A DNA stretch of 60,973 bases. Origin: Thiorhodococcus minor (GTDB lineage Bacteria; Pseudomonadota; Gammaproteobacteria; Chromatiales; Chromatiaceae). Of this stretch, positions 8,316-18,022 are shown piece after piece. The stretch spans positions 1 through 60,973 of the forward strand of contig NZ_JAAIJQ010000035.1 in assembly GCF_010820565.1 (NCBI RefSeq). The letters run 5' to 3'. The translations under genes were made by a program, and so were the position numbers. The notes below the pieces were generated by a model. The model had not been told where the DNA came from and ran no database searches. It saw only the letters and a program-made list of their open reading frames with translations. Every line of letters begins with the position of its first letter. Position 1 is the first letter of the stretch.

Positions 8316-9692
8316 ATGAAACGACGCTTGCTCGCCGCACTGCTCTGTTTGGTGCCGCTCGCCGCGGGGGCCGCTTCGAAGGTCCACGAGCGCACGCTCG
8401 ACAATGGGCTCAAGATCCTGGTCAAGCCGAATCATCGCGCGCCCATCTTGACCTCGCAGGTCTGGTACAAGATCGGCTCGAGCTACGAGTATGGTGGGAT
8501 CACCGGGGTTTCGCATGTCTTGGAGCACATGATGTTCAAGGGCACGGAAAGCCTGGAGCCTGGCGAGTTCTCGCGCATCGTCGCCGAGAACGGCGGCGAG
8601 GAGAACGCCTTCACCGGGCGTGATTTCACCGCCTACTACCAGAACCTGGCCAAGGATCGCCTCGAGGTCTCCTTTAAGCTCGAGGCGGACCGGATGCGCC
8701 ATCTGGCCCTGCAGGAGGCCGAGTTCCTCAAAGAGCTCGAGGTCGTCAAGGAGGAGCGGCGCATGCGCACCGACGACGACCCCCAATCCCTGACTTATGA
8801 GCGCTTCAACGCCGCCGCCTTCGACGCCTCTCCCTACCGCAATCCCGTCATCGGCTGGGCGAGCGATCTGGATCAGCTCAAGCTCGCGGACCTCAAGGAC
8901 TGGTATCGGCTCTGGTACGCGCCCAACAACGCCATCTTGGTGGTCGCCGGCGACGTCGAGCCGGACGCTGTCTTCGCCCTGGCGGAGAAGTACTTCGGGC
9001 CCCTGCCCGCCGAGGAGATTCGGGCGCCCAAGACGCGCAGCGAGCCGGAGCAGCGCGGTGAGAAGCGCCTGCGGGTCCAGGCGCCGGCCAAGGAGTCCTA
9101 CCTGCTGATGGGCTACAAGACGCCCTCCGTCGGGGACGCCGATGAGGCCTGGGAGCCCTATGCGCTGGAGATCCTGTCGTCCATCCTCGATGGTGGCGAC
9201 AGCTCGCGCTTCGCGCGCGATCTGATCCGCGGCAAGAAGATTGCCGCCTCTGCGGGCGCGGGCTACAGCGTCTTCCAACGGCTTCCCGGACTCTTCCTCT
9301 TCGAGGCGGTTCCGGCCAAGGGCCACAACGTCGAGGATGTAGAGCAGGCCATCCGCGCCGAGATCGCGCGTGTCCAGAGCGAGCCGGTGAGTCAGGACGA
9401 GCTGGAGCGCGTGCGCAATCAGGTGGTGGCCGCCAAGGTCTACGAGAAGGATTCGCTCTTCTATCAAGCGATGATCCTCGGTCGGCTGGAGACCATCGGG
9501 CTTGACTGGGAGCTGTCGGAGACCTATGTCGACGCGCTCGCGGCCGTGACGCCCGAGCAGATCCAGGCCGTGGCGCAGAAATACCTCAGGCCCGAGCGCC
9601 TGACGGTCGCGGTCCTTGATCCGCAGCCGATCGATCAGGAGCAGCAGGTCTCGGCCAGGAGCGGCATGGGGGAGCAAGCCAATGCGCTTTGA
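8316..9692 (+). CDS. M16 zinc peptidase, catalytic subunit
   Basis: A 458-residue secreted peptidase of the pitrilysin/insulinase family (M16B). A signal peptide covers about residues 1-20. The inverted zinc motif HVLEH has His67, Glu70 and His71, and the distal zinc ligand is Glu146 or Glu147 in VKEERR, at the expected spacing. A strong Shine-Dalgarno sequence (AAGGAG) precedes the ATG. The next gene is a second M16 protein without the zinc motif and overlaps this one by 11 bp, so the two probably form a heterodimer with one catalytic and one substrate-binding half. A periplasmic role in degrading peptides or misfolded proteins is likely; the substrate is unknown. Confidence 0.92.
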   Translation: MKRRLLAALLCLVPLAAGAASKVHERTLDNGLKILVKPNHRAPILTSQVWYKIGSSYEYGGITGVSHVLEHMMFKGTESLEPGEFSRIVAENGGEENAFTGRDFTAYYQNLAKDRLEVSFKLEADRMRHLALQEAEFLKELEVVKEERRMRTDDDPQSLTYERFNAAAFDASPYRNPVIGWASDLDQLKLADLKDWYRLWYAPNNAILVVAGDVEPDAVFALAEKYFGPLPAEEIRAPKTRSEPEQRGEKRLRVQAPAKESYLLMGYKTPSVGDADEAWEPYALEILSSILDGGDSSRFARDLIRGKKIAASAGAGYSVFQRLPGLFLFEAVPAKGHNVEDVEQAIRAEIARVQSEPVSQDELERVRNQVVAAKVYEKDSLFYQAMILGRLETIGLDWELSETYVDALAAVTPEQIQAVAQKYLRPERLTVAVLDPQPIDQEQQVSARSGMGEQANAL

Positions 9693-11058
9693 TCGCGATC
9701 GCATGACCACTCCCCTCGGGCTTCGCCGCCTTGCCCTCTACTGGCTGGCCTCGGCCCTTCTCCTCGTCGCGGGCGCGGCGGGTGCGACCCCGCAGATCCA
9801 GTCCTGGCAGACCTCCAATGGGGCGCGTGTGCTCTTCGTGGCCGCGTCCGAGATTCCCATGGTCGACGTCAAGGTCGTCTTCGACGCCGGCAGCGCGCGT
9901 GACGGCGACCGACCTGGTCTTGCCTCCATGACCGCCGCGATGCTCGACGAGGGCGCTGGCGACTGGGACGCGGATGCCTTGGCGGATCGGCTCGATTTCG
10001 TCGGGGCCTCCCTGACCGCATCGGCCGACCGCGACATGACCTCCGTCTCGCTGCGCTCGCTGACCCGCCAGGACGCCTTGGACACCGCCGTCGAGACCAT
10101 GGCGGTCGTGCTCGCCAAGCCCGTCTTCGATGCCGACGAGCTCGAGCGGGTGCGCCAAAACCGTCTGGTCGCCTTGCGTCAGCAGGAGGAATCGCCCCGG
10201 CAGGTCGGACGCAAGGCGCTCTTCCACGCCGTCTACCTGGAGCATCCCTATGCCTCGGATCCGTCGGGTGTCGCCGAGTCGATCTCGACGCTCTCGCGCG
10301 CCGAGCTCCAGGCCTTCCACGATCGCTTCTATGCTGCGGCCAACGCGGTCGTCGCCATCGTCGGCGACTTGGAGCGTGCCGGGGCAGAGGCGCTCGCGGA
10401 GCGGATCGTCGCGGGCTTGCCCAAGGGGGAGGCCGCTCCGGCGCTGCCGCAGGTGGCCGACCTCGAAACGGGCGCGCTCGAAACCATCGCCTTCCCGTCG
10501 AGCCAAACCACGGTCATGGCCGGTCAGCCAGGGATGCGGCGCGGTGATCCCGACTACTTCAGGCTCTATGTCGGCAATCACATCCTCGGTGGCAGTGGCC
10601 TGGTATCCATCCTCATGCATGAGATCCGCGAGAAGCGCGGTCTCTCCTACAGCACCTACAGCTATTTTCTCCCGCTGGCCCAGCCCGGTCCCTTCCTGAT
10701 GGGATTGCAGACGCGGAACGACCAGGCGGAGCAGGCGCGTCAGGTGATGCTGGAGACGCTCGAGCGCTTCATCACGGAGGGGCCGACGGAGGAAGAGCTG
10801 GCGGCGGCCAAGAAGAACATCACGGGCGGCTTTCCGCTCAAGATCGCCAGCAATGGTGACATCGTTCAATACCTCGCCGTCATCGGCTTCTACGGCTTGC
10901 CGCTGGACTACCTCGACCGCTTCACCGACCGCATCGAGTCGGTAACGGTCGAGCAGATCCGTGATGCCTTCGCGCGTCGGGTCCATCCCAGCCGCCTGGC
11001 CATCGTCACAGTGGGCGGTCGCTCGCAGAAGGTCTCCCAGGCCAGTGGCGCGGACTAG
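9682..11058 (+). CDS. M16 peptidase-like protein, non-catalytic subunit
   Basis: A 458-residue M16-family protein with a signal peptide (LALYWLASALLLVAGAAGA). Where the catalytic subunit has HxxEH, this one reads LASMTAAMLDEG, so it cannot bind the zinc. It keeps the C-terminal Arg/Tyr pair region (REKRGLSYSTYS) used in substrate binding by non-catalytic partners. The start at 9682 overlaps the upstream peptidase gene by 11 bp and has GGGGGAG before it; the ATG at 9703 is an alternative. The most likely role is the partner half of a heterodimeric M16B protease. Confidence 0.9.
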   Translation: MRFDRDRMTTPLGLRRLALYWLASALLLVAGAAGATPQIQSWQTSNGARVLFVAASEIPMVDVKVVFDAGSARDGDRPGLASMTAAMLDEGAGDWDADALADRLDFVGASLTASADRDMTSVSLRSLTRQDALDTAVETMAVVLAKPVFDADELERVRQNRLVALRQQEESPRQVGRKALFHAVYLEHPYASDPSGVAESISTLSRAELQAFHDRFYAAANAVVAIVGDLERAGAEALAERIVAGLPKGEAAPALPQVADLETGALETIAFPSSQTTVMAGQPGMRRGDPDYFRLYVGNHILGGSGLVSILMHEIREKRGLSYSTYSYFLPLAQPGPFLMGLQTRNDQAEQARQVMLETLERFITEGPTEEELAAAKKNITGGFPLKIASNGDIVQYLAVIGFYGLPLDYLDRFTDRIESVTVEQIRDAFARRVHPSRLAIVTVGGRSQKVSQASGAD

Positions 11059-11644
11059 CCAGCTGCGCATCGTCGGCGGCCGCTATCGTGGCCGCCGTCT
11101 GCCGGTTCCGGCCCATCCGGGTTTGCGCCCGACGGGCGACCGAACGCGCGAGACTCTCTTCAACTGGCTGGCTCCGGTCGTTGCAGGCGCCCGCTGTCTG
11201 GACGCCTTTGCGGGCAGCGGCGCGCTTGGGCTCGAGGCGGCGTCGCGCGGTGCCGGCGAGGTGGTGATGCTGGAGCGCGCGGGCCAGGTCGTCCGACAGC
11301 TCCAGGCCAATGTGCGGACGCTGGGAGCGACCGAGATCCAGGTGCGTCAGGCCGACGCCCTCAGGTGGCTGGCTGCGGCGGCCGATGCGCCCTTCGATAT
11401 CGTCTTCCTCGATCCGCCCTTCGCCGACGGACTGCTCGATCCCGCGATCAGATTGCTCGTGCAGCATGGCTGGGTCGCGCCGGGCGCACGCGTCTACCTC
11501 GAGGCACCGGCTCGGTCTGAATTCGCCGCGCTCCCTGCGAACTGGGAGCTGGCTCGCGACAAGACCGCCGGACAGGTTCGCTATGGTCTGGCGGTGGTCG
11601 CCGAGGCCCCCTCGAGTGCAGTGGGTGACAGCGCCCCTGACTGA
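11045..11644 (+). CDS. rsmD: 16S rRNA (guanine(966)-N2)-methyltransferase RsmD
   Basis: A 199-residue SAM-dependent methyltransferase that modifies G966 of 16S rRNA. It has LRIVGGRYRGR at the N-terminus, RPTGDRTRETLFNWL, the SAM-binding LDAFAGSGALGLEA and the catalytic DPPF motif (near residue 121). I chose the GTG at 11045, which overlaps the upstream M16 gene by 14 bp, because LRIVGG is the normal family N-terminus; no ATG gives a better fit. The rsmD-coaD order is common in bacteria and is kept here. Confidence 0.93.
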   Translation: MARTSQLRIVGGRYRGRRLPVPAHPGLRPTGDRTRETLFNWLAPVVAGARCLDAFAGSGALGLEAASRGAGEVVMLERAGQVVRQLQANVRTLGATEIQVRQADALRWLAAAADAPFDIVFLDPPFADGLLDPAIRLLVQHGWVAPGARVYLEAPARSEFAALPANWELARDKTAGQVRYGLAVVAEAPSSAVGDSAPD

Positions 11645-12316
<672 letters not shown>

Positions 12317-12344
12317 CATCCGCGCGTCCCCACAACATCACTGA

Positions 12345-12614
<270 letters not shown>

Positions 12615-12648
12615 GGTCGGGGGCACGCAAGGATGCGCCATTGACTCG

Positions 12649-14373
12649 ATGAAGGCCTCTCCAAGGAGCCCCGTTCCGGGGCTCCCGGCGGTTTTATGCC
12701 TACTCCTGTCCGGCCCCTTGTGGGCGTGGTACGGAGCCCCCCAGGATCGCGCTCCCGACGGTCACACCCCTCATAAGGCTGCGATTGCCAGCCCGCACCC
12801 GCTGGCGACCGAAGCCGGCCTCGCGGTCCTGGGCCGCGGCGGCAATGCCTTCGATGCGGCTGTGACGGTCAGCGCCGCCCTCGCCGTGGTGGAGCCCTAT
12901 GGCTCCGGCCTCGGCGGCGGGGGCTTCTGGCTGTTGCACCGCGCCGCCGATGGTCGGCAGGTCATGATCGACGGTCGGGAGCGGGCGCCGCTGGCGGCGC
13001 ATCGCGACCTCTACATGGGTGCAGACGGCCGTTTCGCGCGTGAGCAGGCACTGAACGGCCCGTTGGCTGCGGGCATTCCCGGGGTGCCAGCGGCGCTTTG
13101 TCATCTCTCGGAGCGCTATGGGCGAGCCGGTCTCGAGGCCGCGCTGGCGCCGGCGATCCGAGCCGCGCGCGACGGCTTCGCGGTCGATGCGCGTTATCGT
13201 CGCAGGGCGGAGCTGCGTCTCGCCGCCTTGCGTGACTCTCCCGCCGCCGCGCGGCAGTTTCTCGCGGATGGCCGAGTGCCCCCGCTCGGATATCGGCTGA
13301 AGCAGCCTGATCTGGCCGAGACGCTGCAGCGGATCTCGGAGGAGGGCTGCGATGCCTTCTACCTGGGGCCGCTCGCCCGGCGCATGGTCCGGGGTGTGCG
13401 TGAGGCAGGCGGGATCTGGACCGAGGAAGACCTCGCCCAGTATGGTGTCGTCGAGCGCGAGCCTGTTCGCGGTCGCTATCAGGGCTGGCGCCTGGTCAGC
13501 GCGGCCCCGCCGTCCTCGGGCGGCGTGCTCTTGGTCGAGATGCTCAATATGCTCTCCGCGGTCCCGCAAGACCAGCGAGACGCGGCTCCGCCCGCACATC
13601 TGCTTGCCGAGGTGATGCGTCGCGCCTATCGGGACCGCGCGGCCTACTTGGGCGACCCCGACCATGTCCGAATGCCGCTCGCGCGCCTGACGGACGAGGA
13701 CTATGCGGCTGGCCTGATTCGTGACTTCGATCCGCGTCGCGCGACGCCGAGCCGCCCGGCGGAGAACGACCATGCGCAGGACGGGCGCGAGGGGAGGGAT
13801 ACCACCCACTTCTCCATCCTCGACCCCGAGGGCAATCGCGTCGCCGCAACCCTGAGCATCAATTATCCCTTCGGATCGGGCTTCGTGCCGCCGGGGACTG
13901 GCGTCCTTCTGAACGATGAGATGGATGACTTCTCCGCTCGGCCAGGCGTCCCGAACGCCTATGGGCTGGTCGGCGGTGAAGCCAATGCCATAGCGCCGGG
14001 CAAGCGCATGCTGTCGAGCATGTCGCCGAGCTTTCTCGAGTCGGACGACGGCGTTGCCATCCTGGGCACACCTGGCGGGAGCCGCATCATCACCATGGTG
14101 CTGCAGGCGATTCTGGCCGCCGTCGAGAGAGCCCCTGTTGCCGACTGGGTCGCTCGGCCGCGGATCCACCATCAGTATCTGCCCGACCGCATCCAGGCCG
14201 AGCCGGGCGCGCTCGCCCCGTCCGAGCAAGCGTCCTTGCGCGCGCTGGGGCATCGGCTCGAGCTGCTCGACCGTCGCTTCGGCAACATGCAGGTCGTCTT
14301 CTGGAACCGCCGCGCGGGCAGGGTGGAGGCCGCCAGCGATCCGCGCGGCATCGGCAGCGCACGCGTCCAATAG
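12649..14373 (+). CDS. ggt: Gamma-glutamyltransferase (Ntn hydrolase)
   Basis: A 574-residue periplasmic proenzyme that cleaves and transfers the gamma-glutamyl group of glutathione and related compounds. A signal peptide covers about residues 10-30. The family hallmarks are present: HPLATEAGLAVLGRGGNAFDAAV near the N-terminus, the nucleophile Thr385 in RDTTHFS where autocleavage creates the small subunit, and LGTPGGSRI near the C-terminus. I chose the ATG at 12649, 34 bp after fdx; the upstream part of the open frame overlaps fdx. A strong hairpin followed by a T-run (12665-12693) lies inside the signal-peptide codons. Possible roles are recycling of periplasmic glutathione or glutathione persulfide. 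Confidence 0.92.
   Translation: MKASPRSPVPGLPAVLCLLLSGPLWAWYGAPQDRAPDGHTPHKAAIASPHPLATEAGLAVLGRGGNAFDAAVTVSAALAVVEPYGSGLGGGGFWLLHRAADGRQVMIDGRERAPLAAHRDLYMGADGRFAREQALNGPLAAGIPGVPAALCHLSERYGRAGLEAALAPAIRAARDGFAVDARYRRRAELRLAALRDSPAAARQFLADGRVPPLGYRLKQPDLAETLQRISEEGCDAFYLGPLARRMVRGVREAGGIWTEEDLAQYGVVEREPVRGRYQGWRLVSAAPPSSGGVLLVEMLNMLSAVPQDQRDAAPPAHLLAEVMRRAYRDRAAYLGDPDHVRMPLARLTDEDYAAGLIRDFDPRRATPSRPAENDHAQDGREGRDTTHFSILDPEGNRVAATLSINYPFGSGFVPPGTGVLLNDEMDDFSARPGVPNAYGLVGGEANAIAPGKRMLSSMSPSFLESDDGVAILGTPGGSRIITMVLQAILAAVERAPVADWVARPRIHHQYLPDRIQAEPGALAPSEQASLRALGHRLELLDRRFGNMQVVFWNRRAGRVEAASDPRGIGSARVQ
12665..12693 (+). terminator. Terminator-like hairpin inside the ggt start
   Basis: GGAGCCCCG / CGGGGCTCC form a perfect 9-bp stem with a 3-nt loop, followed after CGGCGG by TTTT. 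It lies 51 bp after the fdx stop codon but 16 bp inside the chosen ggt reading frame. It could terminate the fdx transcript or attenuate read-through into ggt. The gap between stem and T-run makes it weaker than a classical terminator. Confidence 0.45.
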
Positions 14374-14456
14374 GGGCAAGGGCGCGATCTCCAGTCGCGC
14401 GCGGCCCGAGCGACTCATTCCCTCTACCCTCAAGCAACTCTCAGGAGAGATAGCGG

Positions 14457-15383
14457 ATGAAGATGAGGTCATTCTTCACCATGGCGTTGGCGCTCGTGGC
14501 CGTGAGCTTTCTGGCACTGCCGCCCGATGCCGAAGCGAAGCGCTTCGGCGGGGGCTCCAGTCCCGGCAAACAGTCGTCGAGCTTCTCGCGCAGCGCGCGG
14601 CCGACAGGTCCGGCTCAGCAGCCGTCGGCGGCCGCCCAGCGGCCCATGAGTGGGGCACAGCAGTCGCCCCGTCAGAGCGGTGCTAGCCGCTGGCTTGGGC
14701 CGCTCGCGGGCTTGGCGGCCGGCGGTCTGCTGGCCTCCCTGTTCATGGGGGATGCCTTCGAGGGTTTTCAGCTCTTCGACTTCCTGCTCATCGCGCTGCT
14801 GATCTTCGGCGGGGTGATGCTCTTCCGGATGTTGAAGCGCGGCGGCGCCAAGCCGATGACGCCGGCCTATGGCCATGCCGCTGCGGGACAGGGCTATGCG
14901 CGTCAGGCCGCGGGCGGTCGCTCGCCGATGCCGGGCGGATCGGGAAGCGGCGTGAAGCCCGCCGGCTTCGGCGATCGGGTCCGCCGTGCCGCGGGCAAGG
15001 ACGAGACGCCGGCCTGGCTCGACGGTCCCGGCTTCATCGAAGCGGCGAAGATGCACTTCATCCGGCTGCAGGCGGCCTGGGATCATGCGGACTTCAAGGA
15101 TATCCGCGACTACACCACCCCGCAGCTGTTCGCCGAGCTGCAGCGCGAGCGCCAGAAGACCGAGGGGGCTCAGCTCACCGAGGTGGTGCTTCTGGATGCC
15201 GAGCTGCTGGGCACCGAGCGTGAAGGCGACCTGCTGGTGGCAAGCGTCCTCTACTCGGGCCTGATTCGCGAGGAAGAGATGGGCGTGGCGGAGGAATTCC
15301 GCGAGATCTGGCACGTTCAGCACGACTGGGACAGTCCAGACGGCAATTGGCTCATCGCCGGCATCCAGCAGATGCAGGACTGA
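14457..15383 (+). CDS. Tim44-like domain protein
   Basis: A 308-residue protein with a signal peptide or anchor (to about Ala27), a Gly/Ser/Gln-rich linker (30-80), a hydrophobic stretch near 80-100 and a TM segment (FDFLLIALLIFGGVMLF, about 105-122). The C-terminal domain (about 185-305) has the features of the Tim44/TIM44-like fold: FIEAAKMHFIRLQAAWDHAD, the DIRDYTTPQLFAEL region and a closing W-V-H-DW--P-GNWLIAGIQ segment. Bacterial members are predicted membrane proteins of unknown function. AGGAGAG lies before the ATG. It is transcribed alone, between ggt and a glycosyltransferase. Confidence 0.85.
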   Translation: MKMRSFFTMALALVAVSFLALPPDAEAKRFGGGSSPGKQSSSFSRSARPTGPAQQPSAAAQRPMSGAQQSPRQSGASRWLGPLAGLAAGGLLASLFMGDAFEGFQLFDFLLIALLIFGGVMLFRMLKRGGAKPMTPAYGHAAAGQGYARQAAGGRSPMPGGSGSGVKPAGFGDRVRRAAGKDETPAWLDGPGFIEAAKMHFIRLQAAWDHADFKDIRDYTTPQLFAELQRERQKTEGAQLTEVVLLDAELLGTEREGDLLVASVLYSGLIREEEMGVAEEFREIWHVQHDWDSPDGNWLIAGIQQMQD

Positions 15384-15627
15384 TCCCCGCCGCGCCTACC
15401 GGGCAAGTCCAGGTGCGCGGCAGTGGCCTGGCCTCGCCTTCGGGCGGGTCTTGCTGTCAGCCTAACGCGGACCTATCCTTCCCGCACCATGTCCGAGCGA
15501 CGTCTTTCCATGGCGCTGGCGACTCCGCGAATCTGGCGCGGGGCCGATCGAGTGTACGCCAGCCCTTCCCTACGACGCCCAGCCGCTCGCCCCTTCATCC
15601 CAGACACTGCTGACGGTAGCTCAAGCC

Positions 15628-17079
15628 ATGCTAGCGGCGGAACCCTCGGTCGAGCTCTTGCTGATGCTCGGTCTTGTCATCTTGACGCTCCTCTCCACCA
15701 ACCTGCTGGTGCTCGCCTTGCTCCGTTGGCTGGCGCCGAGGCGACCACTACGCCCATGGGCGCTCGCGGACGCCGAGCTGCCGGACGTCCTCGTTCAGCT
15801 GCCGCTCTACAACGAGGGCGAGCTGGTCGAGCGCATCCTGCGGGCGGCCATGGCGCTGGACTGGCCGCGCGACAGGCTCCAGGTCCAAGTCCTCGACGAC
15901 AGCACCGACGGCTCGCTCGAGGTCAGTCAGCGGGCGGTGGCCGCGGCGCGGCGCGAGGGGCTGCACGTCGAGCTCCTGCACCGCACGCGCCGCACGGCCT
16001 TCAAGGCTGGCGCCTTGGCCGAGGGTCTGGCGCGCTCGGACGCGCCCTATGTCGCGATCTTCGATGCCGATTTCCTGCCGCCGCGAGATTTTCTGCGCAG
16101 GACGGTCGCTGTGCTCGCGGCAGAGCCGGGCATGGCCTATGTCCAGGCGCGCTGGGCGCACGTCAACCGTGACGAAAGCCTGCTGACCCGCGTCCAGGCA
16201 CGCCTGCTCGACTCGCACTTCCGCGTCGAGCAGGAGGCGCGCTGGCGGCTCGGCCTACCAGTGCCCTTCAACGGGACCTGCGGGCTGTGGCGGCGGGCGG
16301 CGATCGATGACGCGGGCGGCTGGGAGGGCGACACGCTGACCGAAGATCTGGACCTCAGTCTGCGTGCCCGTCTGCGCGGCTGGCGCTCCGGTTATCTCTT
16401 GGATCTGGAGGTGCCAGGTGTGCTGCCAGTCTCCGTGCGGGCCTGGCGGGTGCAGCAGTTTCGCTGGACCAAGGGCTTCGTGCAGTGCTTCGTGAAACTG
16501 ATGCCGCGGATCTGGCGGGGCTCGGAGCTACCCATTTGGCAGCGTCTCATGATCAGCTTCCAGATCGGTCAGCCGCTCGCCTTCGTCCTCGGTGCCGGCT
16601 GTCTCCTGCTGGGGCTACCCTTCATGGCGGGCACCGCCGTCGCGGGCTCAGGCCTGGGGTCGATCGCGGTTGTCGCTTCAGTCCTCGGCTTCGCCGCGCC
16701 TATCGCCTTCCTGACCTCCGCCGGCACAGGCGGCGGGCCGCGGCGCACCGCCGTGGAGGTGCTGGGTGCCCTGGCCTTCACCAGCGGGCTTCTGCTCTCC
16801 AATGCCCGTGGTGGCCTCGAGGCATTGCTGGGCTATCGCACCGAGTTCGTCCGCACCCCGAAGACGCGCGCGAAGGGGCATCCGGCACGGCTGCGCTGGC
16901 GCAATGGATTCCTCGAGCTGGGCACCGGGCTGGCGCTCTTGGGCTTCGTGCTCTTGGAGCAGCCATTCGCCGTGATCTATCTCGCCCTGCTGATCAGCGG
17001 CCTGGTCGGTGTCGGTGTCATGCAGGTCTTCGACGGGGCCGCTCCGAGCCGACTCCTGGGGCTCCGCCGGGGCGCCTGA
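15628..17079 (+). CDS. Membrane GT2 glycosyltransferase (processive type)
   Basis: A 483-residue inner-membrane glycosyltransferase related to cellulose/hyaluronan synthases and ceramide glucosyltransferases. An N-terminal TM segment (about 8-30) is followed by a cytoplasmic GT-A domain with LPLYNE, LDDSTDGS, FDADFLPP (the DxD), TEDLDLSLR (catalytic base) and QQFRWTKG (the Q-xx-RW motif of processive enzymes). Four or so TM segments follow (about 300-470). It probably makes a beta-linked polysaccharide or glycolipid. No PilZ domain or partner subunit is adjacent, so the product is unknown. Its start is preceded by a 244-bp gap with nothing recognisable. Confidence 0.88.
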   Translation: MLAAEPSVELLLMLGLVILTLLSTNLLVLALLRWLAPRRPLRPWALADAELPDVLVQLPLYNEGELVERILRAAMALDWPRDRLQVQVLDDSTDGSLEVSQRAVAAARREGLHVELLHRTRRTAFKAGALAEGLARSDAPYVAIFDADFLPPRDFLRRTVAVLAAEPGMAYVQARWAHVNRDESLLTRVQARLLDSHFRVEQEARWRLGLPVPFNGTCGLWRRAAIDDAGGWEGDTLTEDLDLSLRARLRGWRSGYLLDLEVPGVLPVSVRAWRVQQFRWTKGFVQCFVKLMPRIWRGSELPIWQRLMISFQIGQPLAFVLGAGCLLLGLPFMAGTAVAGSGLGSIAVVASVLGFAAPIAFLTSAGTGGGPRRTAVEVLGALAFTSGLLLSNARGGLEALLGYRTEFVRTPKTRAKGHPARLRWRNGFLELGTGLALLGFVLLEQPFAVIYLALLISGLVGVGVMQVFDGAAPSRLLGLRRGA

Positions 17080-17402
17080 AGCCAGCGCTCAGCCCCCAGT
17101 CCCCAGCGGCCAGCTTTTCGCCATCGGATCGTCGGCTATCGCGTGCGGATCGCCGCGGCTCATCTGAGGGTTGTTGGCGCCAGCAAGCCGAATAGCCTGA
17201 TAAGCGGCTACAGCCGCTCTCGCTCGTCCTCCCTGTCTAACTGAGGATCAAGGCCCCTGCGCGGGCGCCCGCTGAGCCTGAGCCTGGGGCGCCGGGCTTA
17301 CCCCGCGATGGCCGGCTTCGGCCCTTTGTCCCCATGGCTCTCGATCGGGCGTCGGTCACCGATTGGCCCGGACTCCCGTTGTGGGATGGGCAAGGGCAGT
17401 GC

Positions 17403-17436
17403 AGTCCACCAACGCCGGCGCGGGATTCGGTGGACT
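17403..17436. repeat. Inverted repeat, 8-bp arms
   Basis: AGTCCACC (17403-17410) and GGTGGACT (17429-17436) are perfect inverted copies separated by 18 bp. There is no T-run on either side, so it is not a terminator. It is probably another REP-like intergenic palindrome. Confidence 0.5.
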
Positions 17437-17465
17437 TTGCTCGTGAGACTGTGAAGAAATTCTGC

Positions 17466-17549
17466 GTAGGTTGGGCTGAGGTACGAAGCCCAACATGGCG
17501 GCTAGCCTAACGCTTTGATTGTTGGGCCTGCTGCGTCGGCCCAACCTAC
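17466..17549. repeat. REP/BIME-like nested palindromes
   Basis: Two hairpins sit side by side: TTGGGC...GCCCAA at 17471-17493 and TTGGGC...GCCCAA at 17522-17544. The outer sequences GTAGGTTGGGC (17466-17476) and GCCCAACCTAC (17539-17549) are also inverted copies of each other, so the whole unit is symmetrical. This is the layout of a bacterial interspersed mosaic (REP-type) element. Confidence 0.65.
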
Positions 17550-17613
17550 ACCAATCTGCGATCTTCGCGGTGCGCTCGGATTACTCTAACAGTCTCTCGT
17601 GCTCGTCCACGCT

Positions 17614-17638
17614 CCGGTCCAACTGACGATCAAGGCCC
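17614..17638 (+). repeat. 25-bp motif shared with 432-456
   Basis: It matches the minus strand of 432-456 at 24 of 25 bases (core CCAACTGACGATC). At the other site it lies just upstream of an IS66 transposase tail, so this copy is probably a relic of the same element. Confidence 0.6.
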
Positions 17639-18022
17639 TTGATCGAGCGCCATGGCGCAGGCGAGATGGTATGAGAGCTGGCAGAAATCGCCTAAGCTAG
17701 GGGCGGCGGCCGACCGCCAATTTCGAGACTTGCGCGTGCTGCAGCCCGACGTCCCTTCCCCCTGCTCCGGCCCCATCGGCCCTGTCCGTGGCGACGTCCA
17801 TATGGATGGGTGCGGGTGCTTCCATGCCCGCTCGAATGTGGCCTCCGGACGAGCTCCAATCCCGCTTGGTATCGCTTTGGCGAGCGCGCTTCGACGTCTT
17901 GTGGTCGATCGCGCGTCGCCGCCCGGCAGGCCGGCCGATCGAGGCTGTATCTTTGGGTGCTTTGCTGTTCAAATGCCTTTCAAGCACCCTGTGATGATGG
18001 GAAAACGAGGAGCTTGCATTGC

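Larger units (their letters stand above)
17080..18022. other. 943-bp non-coding region with repeat scraps
   Basis: No reading frame here looks like a protein. It contains a degenerate copy of the 25-bp IS66-associated motif at 17236-17256 and a near-perfect copy at 17614-17638. It also has an AGTCCACC/GGTGGACT palindrome at 17403-17436 and a pair of REP-like hairpins at 17466-17549. The last 25 bp carry the ribosome-binding site (CGAGGAGC) of the CheB-CheR gene. Confidence 0.6.

Noticed and set aside
8163-9710. 515-codon antisense frame under the M16 peptidase gene
   Set aside because: The sense frame has a signal peptide, an HxxEH motif and a strong ribosome-binding site; the antisense translation is Leu/Arg-rich with no motif.
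12700-14472. 590-codon antisense frame under ggt
   Set aside because: The sense frame carries the conserved GGT motifs with catalytic Thr385; the antisense frame is featureless.
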